A stretch of DNA of 64,000 nt, from positions 186,001-250,000 of the forward strand of contig CAJVGD010000002.1 in the NCBI GenBank assembly GCA_910890315.1, given 5' to 3'. A model generated the notes under the pieces. That model was not told the DNA's origin. It ran no database searches and worked only from the letters and a program-made list of their open reading frames with translations. A program made the position numbers and the translations under genes. Below are positions 1-10,332 of this stretch, piece by piece (positions within the stretch are counted from its first letter, which is position 1; every line of letters starts with the position of its first letter). Origin of the DNA: Serendipita indica DSM 11827. Lineage: Eukaryota; Basidiomycota; Agaricomycetes; Sebacinales; Serendipitaceae.

Positions 1-2341
1 CAAATCCGTCATTCGGGTACAAAATATCAAGTCTCAGATACAAACAAAAGTCAACCCTGAATATCAGCAAAGCTGTTCGAGCGCAGCCGTGTCAAGTCTG
101 CGATTCTCCGACCTTCCTTCTCGTCATACCCAGGGTTGCCACGCTATGCCTAATTTTCATCAGTTCCCGTCGCTTCTTTGATCTGCTACAGGCGTAGTTG
201 GAGACGCAATATATTAGGACATCTTGCCCTGATATGCGCATCCTCGCCGCACCTGAACTTCGTGCGTCTCATCGTACCAAGTGCGTCACAAGAGTTGGGG
301 GATCCATTGTCTACAAGCTAGGCGGAGTAACTTCTTCAGCTGTGACGACCGAACTGTTTCCAGAATCATCGTCCGCCATTTGCCGGCCAAGAGACCAAGA
401 ACGGTCACTGGGAGCCTCTCTCCTTTCCCAAGGGTGTACAAGAATAGTAGTAGAATACATTAGATTCGGGAAGAGGACAGGAGGTTATGCTGCGAGAGCC
501 TGTGCAGGCAAATGTAATTGGTGATTCTCACCAAACATGGCGGATGTCTGACCAAGTACTTTACCATCTCTTCCCTAGTCAGTCAGCAAGGTCAGACCGG
601 ACCAGTTGTGCACATTCCAGCCGACTTCGGGACTGAACTGCTTCGCTTCTCTCTCAGGGTCGACCGTCTTCTGGTCCACGAGAGAAGCATAACGGCATCT
701 ATACATGTATACCTATTATCAGGTCGATGCTTGACTGTCCTGAACAACCTTGGAGCTCTTTGCGAGCGCCTATCCAGATACAAGGCAATGGAATGCTACA
801 AGGCGCGCTTGCTACAGTTATAGAATCGAATTACCCGAAAAGGACCGGTGCGCTTTCCGTCGTCTCGCTCCTGTCTGTCGGCGCTTATGTATTAGTAATG
901 AGATTGATATAGACTACGAGTACAACATCGTCAAGTCGTAAATGCGTGGCGCGGACCGGGTAAAACCTTTGCCATCACGTCAGGGACCTATGCTAGAAGC
1001 TGAAAGCTAGACGGAACAAGATATCGGAAAATTCAGCTACTTTTTCCAGCCTAGATCATTGACACTCTCCGCCGACGGGAGGACGCGACGACGGAGGATC
1101 AGAAATGATTGGCGAGATACACCTGCGCGTACTTTCGGCTGAAACACCTTGACAGTTGGCATATTGGACCGCTGTAATCAATCTTACTCCGCTCTACGCC
1201 ACCCGTCCGACGTCAAGTGCTGGCGCGGGACAGGCTCTTGCCGACTTCAGGTCAATGCCTAGACAAGAGACAGCTGGAGACCTTGAGGAGAGTCAAGTCG
1301 AGACCAATCGAGCCTCCTTCCGAGCGAGTCGACCTTTGAGCGGGGTTACCTCTGAAACATGGTGCGCCTCTAAATCCACAGGTGGTGTTTGGTGTTTTGG
1401 GACCTGATCAGAGATCTAAACGACGGGCCAAAAGGGCGTAATAGTGTCTGTCCCTGCCTTGTCGCCGACTTCTCTCCTGCTCAAACAAATGTCTAAAGTG
1501 GTTGGTTCTTGGCTTCTACGTTTTCGTTACAAGTGCAACAGGCACCGTGCTCGCCCGATTTTAAGCGTTTATACCGAAAATTCGCGAGATGGAGACCCGG
1601 TTCTTGGAAGAGCAACAGGGAGGAAGGAGGCTGTCTGTGTTTGAGCTCCAAGGCGAGGGCTTGGTACGTGGGCAGTGGGCCTTTGTCCCCTGAGCGCATG
1701 GGTGGGGGGAGCCCGGTCCGCCACGGTTTGTCGGGGTTCCCTCTTTTGGCTCCAAGCGGCTGGCAGAGGATGTCTATTTGTGAAGCGAGTCGACATGATT
1801 TGTGGATGGTCAGAATTTTGTCGCATATGCGTGACCCTGCGTCACGGTGACCCAAGTTCCTGGTCGGGGTAACTCTGGCTTGTGTGCGTTCTGCGGGCAT
1901 TGCGGGCTGTCTGTGCTCGCTTGTGTTTTTTTTGATAGTTTGCAACTCTGAATCCTACAGCGGGCTCAGGAGACCGCGCCCCGGGATGCCTACAAGGTCC
2001 GTGGCGGTTGCAGGAGCGGTGCAAGCAGGTGGTGATGCTTCTCCGCGGCTGAGCCGCTGAATTGTCGCCAAAAACAGGAAGCAGATAAAATAAATAAATA
2101 ATAAAATAATGATTTCCCCCGAGCCTTGATATTTGGGTGCAAACCTCGTTCTATCAACCATTCTTGAACCGCGACGACTTGAGTGCCGCTCGCTCGCTCC
2201 TTCTTAACCCCCGCCTCTCCTCGTCCTAATTCTCGCAACGACGCTCATTCCCCTGGCTCTGCTCTGCTCATCATTGCCAGCCGTTGCGTGTCCTCAAAGG
2301 TCTGTCGCGCCCAGCTTTGCGCCCCCCTCTGCGCCTCGATA
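1..2341. other. Gene-free 5' stretch
   Basis: No open frame here has a recognisable domain, convincing exon chain or protein-like composition. The longest frames (about 100-150 codons on either strand) overlap each other and look like chance frames. An AT-rich patch of AAATAAATAAT type lies near 2085-2110 and a CT-rich stretch near 2180-2330, as expected for the promoter and leader of the gene starting at 2404. A distant exon of a gene lying left of the window cannot be excluded. Confidence 0.5.
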
Positions 2342-2407
2342 ATGGCTGATACTCTGCCCAGTAGTCGTATTTTCTTCTTCTTTATTTTATCTACTAGACA
2401 AGGATGA
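2342..2407 (+). promoter_or_regulatory. Possible upstream ORF overlapping the next start codon
   Basis: An ATG at 2342 opens a 21-codon frame (MADTLPSSR, then Phe-rich) that ends in a TGA at 2405-2407. The A of the main start codon ATG (2404) and this stop overlap as ATGA. Such an overlap is the classic geometry for termination-reinitiation. Just before it lies a pyrimidine-rich tract ending CTACTAG (2391-2397), which could instead be the 3' splice site of a leader intron. In that case the upstream frame would be removed from the mRNA. Confidence 0.35.
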
Positions 2408-4578
2408 GCTACCTCCCCCTCCAAGCCCCGTCGTCGTCCACGTCCCAGTGGCCCCAATCCCTCATCAGCCAGTTTCCGGCTCCTCCAACGACAAGTCCTC
2501 AACCACAACAGTCCTATGCGGCTCCCATGATTATCTCTCTCGGTGAGGAGTATACCGATGCAACTTTGCCCGCGACATCTTCGTCCACCTCGTCTGGGCC
2601 CTCGTCGACCATGCATTCCTATCTCCAGCTCGAGGACGAAGATGAAGAAGAATATGGAGATTACGACGAGAGCACCGACGACGAGACGTCGGATTCAGAT
2701 TCAGACGATGACTATACTCCTACCTCGCCAGAGACGTCTCCTTCGTCCAATGCCCATTTCCACCGACGCAGGAGAAGCCAGTCGATGAACAATGTTTTCC
2801 CGAGCGCATTGTGGCATGCCGAACATGCCCGCCTCATCCGCATCCAAAATGCGGTCATGGACAGCGAGCGTGCTGCCCGCACTCGCGAACTCAAGCTCGA
2901 ATCCGAAGTCGCGCGTATCAAGGAGGACCTTGCAAAACTCAAGCAGGCACGCGCTACCGCTTCCGTCCCCTTGTCAAAGGGCGCTGTCTCGACCTCGCCG
3001 ACCCGACCTCTGCATCCGGCGGGACCCAGGGGTCCCAGACCGCGACCAAACTCGGCATCGTCTACTCAATCGAGCGGATCCACCGCCGCCGTTCAACGCG
3101 GGTCAGTTTGCACTCAATTGGCGTCTATCCCTTCCGTAAGGTCGACTAGTGGCGATATTGGCGCCCGTGACGAAGGAGACATTGCTGGAGAGGAAGATGA
3201 GGCAACCACGGTGCTCTCCCATCATTTGACCCAAGCGCGCTCTGCGCGCGCCCAAGAGAGGCAGCGCCGGCGTCTCGAGCATGAAAGAATGCGAGAGCTC
3301 AACATGTTGCTCACTCTCGGGAGCGAGGTTCGCAAATGGGAGGAGCGTCTGGCCTGGTCGTCGATGGCCATGTCTCGTGCCGCCACGTCCTCGGACGACA
3401 TTCATCTCTCCAACGACAGCTCAACCGCGAATACGGACACGGATCCGGACCCACGCGGAAAGCGTCTTTCACGTTCGTTTTCCCTCCCTTCCTCGCGCGC
3501 GAGCCACCATCACGGCCACCATCACGGCCACCCTACCACCATCAACGGATCACGTAGTGGCACCAGCACTCCCGTATCGCCAGCCCTCCCCTCACTTTCA
3601 CTCTCCCCTTTGTGGCGTGTCTCGGCAGAGATGATTCTCCGCCGACGATCCCTCTCTGAGCGACCCCGACGAACAACCAATCCTCATCAACAGCAACAGC
3701 AAATGAACGGGGCAAAGAGGATGTGCGTTTCGACTATTGAACAGACCTGCGCCCCTTCGACATCGAGCGCCGCCCAGACCCCTGTTCCAGTCTCGACACC
3801 GGCCCAACCCCATTCGACAACGGCCACATCCGCTCTTTCTCGACCAACCCACGTCCTGCGCGGGCCACGCGAGCGATCGACGCAGATAGGCGTATCCTCT
3901 GCAGCAGCAACGGCCAGCAACAAGCTGATGGCAGCAACCACAACGAAGACATTGACAACAGATTCCGAAACGTTAACCTCGTCACGAGTCCCTGGAATGT
4001 CTACCTCTGCCACCACCTCTTCCCTGTCCGTTAGCATCACAGACGGCACATCGTCGGGCCCCATTTCGCCATCGTCGGGGAAACGCTACAGCGTCCCTCC
4101 TCCGATTACAATTCCGTCCAATGCACAATTCTGCACGTCTACTGCCGTCTCTTCAAACGCAGTCGAAGGTGGCCCCAAGGTGGCAATTGTCCGTGCACCA
4201 AGACCAACCCACCCATCAGCATGCGTGACACCCGCACGCTCGACGACCCCGATCAAGCCAAGCGCACTCAAGTGGGCATTTACGGCTGATGATCTGGCTC
4301 GCGAGCGAGAGATGGAGGCGGCAAAGGAGGCCCAGCTTGCCAAGATGCTGTCGACGTCGTGCTCGGAGAGCGAGTCGGACGACTCAAAGTCGTGCTCAGA
4401 CGGTTCGTCCGCAGCTTCTTCGTCCTCGTCGTCTTCCTCGCAAGAGGAAGTATCCGAGACGTCGCAGCAACGTCGTGGCCGCGCGCGGTTCTCGTGGAGA
4501 AAGTCATTGCCCAAGGATTCCAACAACGCGAGCAGCACTCCCGCTGTGCCCACCGTGCCTCTATCCGTGGATGCATAG
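2404..4578 (+). CDS. Ser-rich disordered protein with an acidic N-terminal patch (724 aa)
   Basis: One uninterrupted frame of 724 codons. The N-terminus (about 1-60) is Pro/Ser/Gln-rich. An acidic patch around residues 78-105 is almost all Asp/Glu. A short charged helix (about 140-185, with ERAARTREL and RIKEDLAKLKQ) and another near 280-315 are likely coiled coils. The middle is low-complexity Ser/Thr with a His-Gly run (HHHGHHHGH). Near residues 620-650 lies a conserved-looking motif, SALKWAFTADDLARERE. The tail has a poly-Ser run followed by RARFSWRKSLP. I recognise no domain, and the composition suggests a regulatory or scaffold protein. An alternative start at 2342 through a very short intron (37 nt) was considered but leads into a competing frame. 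Confidence 0.72.
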   Translation: MSYLPLQAPSSSTSQWPQSLISQFPAPPTTSPQPQQSYAAPMIISLGEEYTDATLPATSSSTSSGPSSTMHSYLQLEDEDEEEYGDYDESTDDETSDSDSDDDYTPTSPETSPSSNAHFHRRRRSQSMNNVFPSALWHAEHARLIRIQNAVMDSERAARTRELKLESEVARIKEDLAKLKQARATASVPLSKGAVSTSPTRPLHPAGPRGPRPRPNSASSTQSSGSTAAVQRGSVCTQLASIPSVRSTSGDIGARDEGDIAGEEDEATTVLSHHLTQARSARAQERQRRRLEHERMRELNMLLTLGSEVRKWEERLAWSSMAMSRAATSSDDIHLSNDSSTANTDTDPDPRGKRLSRSFSLPSSRASHHHGHHHGHPTTINGSRSGTSTPVSPALPSLSLSPLWRVSAEMILRRRSLSERPRRTTNPHQQQQQMNGAKRMCVSTIEQTCAPSTSSAAQTPVPVSTPAQPHSTTATSALSRPTHVLRGPRERSTQIGVSSAAATASNKLMAATTTKTLTTDSETLTSSRVPGMSTSATTSSLSVSITDGTSSGPISPSSGKRYSVPPPITIPSNAQFCTSTAVSSNAVEGGPKVAIVRAPRPTHPSACVTPARSTTPIKPSALKWAFTADDLAREREMEAAKEAQLAKMLSTSCSESESDDSKSCSDGSSAASSSSSSSSQEEVSETSQQRRGRARFSWRKSLPKDSNNASSTPAVPTVPLSVDA

Positions 4579-5710
4579 AGAGCTGTGAGTGCCATCAACC
4601 GAGGTCTGGGCTTTGCGCTAATTCAGGATAGTTGACACATCCTTGGTATTTATATCCACCAGCCGGTGGACCTCACGACGCAATACGGTAGCTACGGTCA
4701 CGAGCAATGTTGCGCCAATCACTTCTGAACCTCGTCGCTCTCGCGTACACACACATCACCGCTTTCTCTCTAGAGACGCAACAACGATCTCTGTGGGCCC
4801 CTCCATCCTCTCTGCTCGACGTTCTTGGATCCCCTCAACTTGTCTCAAAATATGTAGCGATACTGCTCGACCTTGTCGGCTGTTTAGTTCCTCGCCCCTC
4901 GGCACCAACATATCCTGCGCTACGGAGAACCCGAGCGAGCGATTCTCTACCCTATAGAAGGGAGTCGACATGGGCGTTTTCGCCTCGACGCTCGGGTTCT
5001 ACCCTGTGCGCTCGTCTCTGTCACAACTAGACTTATGCAAGCCACAGCCCAAATCTTCCCACTGTTTCCAACACCAACAAAACCACACTCTTTTGTCTAC
5101 TGAATTCTCTGGTGTCTATCCTATCCCACCTCGAATCGTCTACAGTCTCTACTCTGTCCAAACCACACTGCATGGCTCTCAGGCTCATTCAGTGCCAATT
5201 CAAACATACGAATCTACTTGTTCCTATAACACGGTCTCTGTAACCGAGCCACCAACGAACCACCTGCACACCGACAAACTCCAGAATTGCGGATGGTGCT
5301 ATCTTGAGCCAAGCTCGGATAGTATCCCACGTTTGGAGAAAACGCCCTCAACCACAACTTTTCTCTTTCTTCCTCTCAACCCAAGGAGGTCCGCTTGCTT
5401 CGCGGCTTACATCAATTTCTATTCTTTAACTTGCCTACACCGTTTTATTCATCGCGGCTCTTCTTCTCCTAACTGCTTGATCTTTCTTTTTTTTCTCTTT
5501 GTGCTTCAAGTCTGTTGTAGATTACTCGGTCCGGTCTACTTTTCCCCCGTCTCCATTATCTCTTGCGCTGGTTGTGCAGGATGCTAGAATTAAACAAGAA
5601 TAAGTTTAACAATCTACCCGCCCGCAATGTGAGAGAAGACACGAAGCTAGTGTATATTGCACAAGGTGGTCGGTACATAGAAGGCACAGAGCAAAAATAT
5701 GGAAAGTCCC
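4579..5710. other. Convergent intergenic region
   Basis: This 1.1-kb stretch lies between the stop codons of two converging genes. It holds an open plus-strand frame of about 205 codons (4970-5587) that is CT-rich and has no domain or splice structure, so I read it as 3' untranslated or intergenic sequence. A T/C-rich run near 5480-5550 is notable. Confidence 0.55.
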
Positions 5711-8568
5711 TCATGGAGCCGCTGCTAATTTTTTCGCCGTTGCTCTTCCAATCGTCGTATTATTGACCTTGGTCGCAAAGCGTAACGAGCACAGAGACTC
5801 GCCTAAATGCGCCGCCATGGGCGAAAGATTGAGGATCATCTAATAAAGTGTGAGAGGGTTCGTCAGCACAAAACATTGGTGGCGCTTGCACTCACCAAAG
5901 TCTTGGAGTTTCCGCCGAGTGAATTTTGCAGCAGATATGTGAGCTGCGAGAACGAACACCGAGATTAGCGCGTAGTTCTAGGGACAAATCGACGAGAGGG
6001 ATTGTGATAGAGTGGGAGAAGGCATGTGCAGAATGGAGAAATCGTGGATCATAGCATTGTTATTGGCTTCTTGCCAATAAGCTAGGCGCATGGTTTGACC
6101 TGACCGCATGGGTTTCGCCAACCGGTGCCTTGCTCCAACCTTTGCCGACCGCCGATGGACTTATCGAGAGTGGAATGGAGAGGACTGCACGGAATAGAGA
6201 CGGACCTTTGAGTTGCGGTAAGGAATGTGCGTCGCTTGCTTGCCATTGTCACCTGCGACCCCAAGGGAGGCGATGACGTCTCCCAATGCACTCAAACTTT
6301 TGTTGATGGCCTGCGTTTCACGCAAACGATCCTTGTCGTTTGCCGCACCAGACGAGGAAAGTCGTTCCGACCCCGCCAAGTCCTATTAGTGCCGATATGT
6401 TGCCAGGTAGTGCGGTTTACGTATGTCCGTGCAGAGGGCAACGTTTGAACAAGAGGGGCCGGATGGGAAATGCGCGATTAGAGACGGATACAATGCAGCA
6501 GGAACGACAAAGGAGCTTACCACTAGGTTCAGACACCCTTCGCAACTCTCGCCGGTGATTGTGTTTGTGCCAGACACACGCAAGGTAAAGACGGAATGTG
6601 ATCGCGACGAACGTTGGTTCATCAACGTTGCAGCTACTGATCGTCGAGATTCGGCTCTTGCTAACAATGTGGCCACTTGGCTTGGTCCGTTCAAAGGCAC
6701 TATCAGAAAATTGGCTCATCAGAGAAGTTTGATTTAAACGCGACGGACACACGTACGTGTTACGGTATCGGTTACAGTCGTCCTCCCGGACTTATCATGC
6801 TTGATTTCGTGCTTCTTACTATCAAACTCGCCATAGCCCAATAGGTCATTGATGGTCTCGTTGTACTGCCTCAAAGTGTTAGTCACTGCATGATGCGGGT
6901 GAAAACGGCCTGCTCACGATCTCCAAGAATTGGCCTTCCATGGTATACTCCCACCCTTTTGATCTCATACCCTCACCAGTTTGGAAAATCTGTCGCACAG
7001 CACGGGGAATCATACCCTCCGCTGGACTACCCTGCGAGACATTCAGAGGTGTGCATACGACCATATACTTCATTCGTACCGGTGAGGTCCCGAGCATTGT
7101 ATGGCTCTTTCCTAGTAGAGTTTAGAGGACGGACTTATCCAATCGTATATACGCACCGCTGCCGGTTTGTCCGTAGGCAAAGATGGTAACGTTGTATCCA
7201 TCAACAACACTCTGTACGAGCTGCGACACTTCCTCAAACACTTCAAGCTGTGTTGCTTGTGGTTCAAATACCTTATGAGACGTCAGTCAAATTCCGCCGT
7301 GCCATCGGAGAAACGTACTCGATCAAAGGTAAACGACAGGGCTTCTTTCCGTTGACTACCCATCGCCGACTCTGTCGTGTTGGTCAACACTATCTGCTGA
7401 TGGTCACGAGTGTCTGGGAACTCGATTGCGGCTTGACCTCCGGCTTCGTCTTTTTCACCCGGAACAACAGGCCGGACTCGCACATAGACACGGATGTTGC
7501 CTAGCGCTTCAGTTCAGTAGCGTTTATGTTAGAATGTGACAGCAGCATACCTTTCAACTCTTGTATTTGATTATGCAGCCGCCGACGAATCTGTTCGTTG
7601 GCTTGCGCCTCAGCCTCCAAAAACTCGTTGCGCTTTCGCACGGTCTCCAGCTGGAGTTGGAGCTCTGATGCACTTCCCAGTCGACGCTCAACCTCTTGTT
7701 GCAGAGAGCTGGCAAGCCGTTGGCTCGCTTCCAACTGTGCCTTGAGACTCAGCTGTATACTTGCGTGCTGAGCTACGGTCGACTTCAACGAGGTCATGGC
7801 GTCTCGTTCCATCTGGAGATCGTTTTGGACCAGGCGGAAATCCTCTCTGACGTCCTTGAGCTGACGCTCCAGCTGCCTCTTCTCATTTTCGAGCTCCTGG
7901 ACCTTTCGTTCATGGGCCTTTTTCAACGCAGCCAGCTCCTCGTTTGCGGCTATCAACCCTCGCCGGTGTTGCAACTCTTGATTCTTCATCTCTCTGACTT
8001 CTGTCTCTAGTTTGATATGCCGATTGGAGAGCAGATGTTCTTGCCCGTTCCTCTTGCATCTCGGCACCAACTGGTTCAGCGTAAGTGTTCTACCACAGGG
8101 ACCGTTGCAGCAAGACGTACTTCGCGGTTTTGCACCATAGACATTCGTTCCAGCATTTCTCCTGGCTTCAAACTGTTGCCACTTTGGGTCCTCCACTGCC
8201 TCCCTTTGGGCTCGTGTTCGAATGGCTTTGTTGACGGCTTCAGCAGTCGCCTCGATGTCTGCCGTTCTCTGTCCTCTGATAATTCCAGACGGTGCTGGTT
8301 TGACATCTTTCGGTGGCACGCTGACAGACCGTCGTTTGCGCGTTGTAACGTTTGTATTGAGTGGATTCGGGACCAAGGGTGCTCGCATCCCGCGAGAACT
8401 TGGTGGCCGTAGTTTGCTTGACGTCGTGGAACTCGAAGCAGCAGACGCTACATCTCCGCGGTCTGCTTCAACGTCGTTGAGAGCCGGCGGGGCCATTGCA
8501 AAGGGAGCTCCCTTATGATGTCTATCTCCAATATCGTCCATATCCCTTACTCGTTTCACTCCAGCCAT
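5711..8568 (-). CDS. KAR3: Kinesin-14 motor protein (Kar3/Ncd type), C-terminal motor
   Basis: A minus-end-directed microtubule motor, probably about 700 aa in ten exons. Exon 1 (8568-7551) gives a basic, disordered, microtubule-binding-type tail and a long coiled coil (about residues 190-335). The intron after GELKG-type sequence leads into the neck and motor, [13 protein letters not shown], at about 7500. The order is that of C-terminal-motor kinesins. Further motor motifs on successive exons are the P-loop GQTGSGKS (about 7110-7160; Ser replaces the usual Thr, still Walker A), [13 protein letters not shown] then [10 protein letters not shown] (about 6790-6960), switch I NQRSSRSH (about 6600), switch [10 protein letters not shown] (about 6375), YRNSK followed after a roughly 240-nt intron by [16 protein letters not shown] (about 5910-5957), and a last exon ending FATKVNNT and a short Lys/Ala tail. 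The role in nuclear fusion and spindle function is taken from the family. Confidence 0.93.
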
Positions 8569-8865
8569 ATATGTGCCAATATTGCGAAAAATGGAGGGCT
8601 CTTGCAGAAAAGTTGGGAGAGCGTGTCTTCGAAAAGTCTAGAAGTGAACGCAGATTGTTAGCAGAGTGGCGTTATGTGTATATTCTGTTGTGCAATGTAG
8701 GCCCGTTGTGAAGCAAGTGATGGCCAAACAAGAGTTGGGTCGGAGTTTGGAGCACCACTCATGTCACTAGTCTACAAGCAAAATTATAACAAACGATATA
8801 ATACAGAAAGATAAGTCACGTAAATCACGACGAGGGTCCTTCTTTATCCAGGATTTCTTGGATTC

Positions 8866-9930
8866 CTAATAGACGTCAACCACGGAGAGAGGGGCTTGAA
8901 TAGACGCACTGTCTATGATATCCAGAAATGCGGTCGTCGCAGGACTATCCGGATACTCATCCAGAAAGCTCACCCCATAGTCTGCACTCTTGCCAATCCT
9001 GGGATCCAGTGGCACACTTCCAAGGAGCTCGATTCCGCACTCCTTTGCAAGCCTTGCCGCACCACCCGTCGTCGGTCTAAATATTTCCGACGTATTTTTG
9101 CAATTCGGGCACACGAACCCGGCCATATTCTCCACGAGCCCAATGATGCGCACGCCAACCTTTCGACAAAAGTCAATCTCCCTCCGAACATCCTGGAGCG
9201 CAACCTCTTGTGGCGTAGTGACGAGTACAGCGCCATCAATCCCAGACTCTTTGAGATATTGCACGACGCTCAGGTGCTCATCAGAAGTCCCTGGTGGGGT
9301 GTCCACTACGAGCCAATCAAGCTCTCCCCAATCCACGTCTTTAAGAAACTGTGCGATAAGTCCGTTTTTCTTGGGCCCTCGCCACATGACGGCGTCCTTG
9401 GCTGAGGGGAGCATAAAGCCGACAGACATGACCCCAAGGTTGTCTTGTACGTATACGGGTGACCAACCAGATGCCGAAGAGTGTACTTGCTCGTTGGCGA
9501 TGCCCAGAATCGTCGGGATAGATGGCCCGCAGATGTCAACGTCCATAATCCCCGTCTATATTACATCAGATTTCTCCAAGGTCGACAAATGAATGATGAA
9601 TACCTGGAAATTTTCATCTGCAGCAAAGGCCCAGCCCAATTGGGCGGTAAATGTACTCTTACCAACCCCGCCTTTGCCGCTGAGGACAAGTATCTTCCTC
9701 TTTACGTGTCTCATTCGCTCCCTTATCAATGGTAGAGCAGGATCAGGCCCCTTTGGCTTGTCGGACGCGCAGATTTCTTGGTTCGCACATCCATTGCAAG
9801 CGTCTGCTTTCCCTGCTTGCTCGGATTCAACTCCCTTGAGGAGCTATGAGACTTTTCAAAAGAATACATTAAAGTGTATACATACCGGGCAATGATCCGG
9901 CGCATTTTCTGGGACGGTGGCTCCAGTCAT
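8866..9930 (-). CDS. NBP35: NBP35, cytosolic Fe-S cluster assembly scaffold P-loop ATPase (321 aa)
   Basis: Three exons (9930-9886, 9834-9604, 9555-8866) give 321 aa. The start MTGATVPEN at 9930 gives the NBP35-type N-terminal ferredoxin-like motif. With the acceptor placed before GVESEQAGK, the cysteines fall in the family spacing C-x13-C-x2-C-x5-C (ending [11 protein letters not shown]). A deviant Walker [10 protein letters not shown], follows, then [10 protein letters not shown], the [14 protein letters not shown] region and the C-terminal CxxC (CPNC) that bridges the 4Fe-4S cluster at the Nbp35-Cfd1 interface. The N-terminal cysteines separate it from Cfd1. It acts in the cytosol and nucleus in the CIA pathway, holding newly made 4Fe-4S clusters. 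It lies 402 bp downstream of the F-box gene in the same direction. Confidence 0.95.
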
Positions 9931-10332
9931 CAAAGTGGCAGAAGGCAAGTCGATGCTTACAAAGCACAAATAAATGGCAAGAAAAAGGCAAATGCTATAT
10001 ATGCGAATTGTATGTTCCATGATTTCAAGAAACGCGAGCGACAAACCAGTTCGTAAGTTGGGTCGAGAAGGGGGACGAGTCGGGGGGACGCAAGGAGATT
10101 TGGACAGACCTGACAGAATGGTATTCTGTAGACGCGAGGTACTCGACAACGCAGCCAATGAGAGACGGTATAGGACGGCAGACAATAAGGTAGGGTATGT
10201 TAGCATGTACGTAGACTAGATGATTGGATGCGTGAGGAATGCAGATGAAACAAGAACATGGAAGGACAGTGGTGGTCCGGAGATGTCCGCACAAGTGCAA
10301 AACGTCTCAGTCCCCAAAAAAGGAGGGTTGTT
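9931..10332. other. Intergenic, NBP35 promoter side
   Basis: About 400 bp between the NBP35 start and the stop of the upstream same-strand F-box gene. No coding potential or clear core promoter element was found. Confidence 0.5.

Noticed and set aside
1493-1945. Minus-strand open frame of 150 codons
   Set aside because: Overlaps equally long frames on the other strand, no family resemblance and no exon partner.
4086-4598. Antisense open frame of 170 codons under the Ser-rich gene
   Set aside because: Mirror frame of biased Ser codons (TCG/TCC) in the true gene.
4970-5587. Plus-strand open frame of about 205 codons
   Set aside because: CT-rich, no domain, no start context, lies between two converging stop codons; read as 3' untranslated or intergenic sequence.
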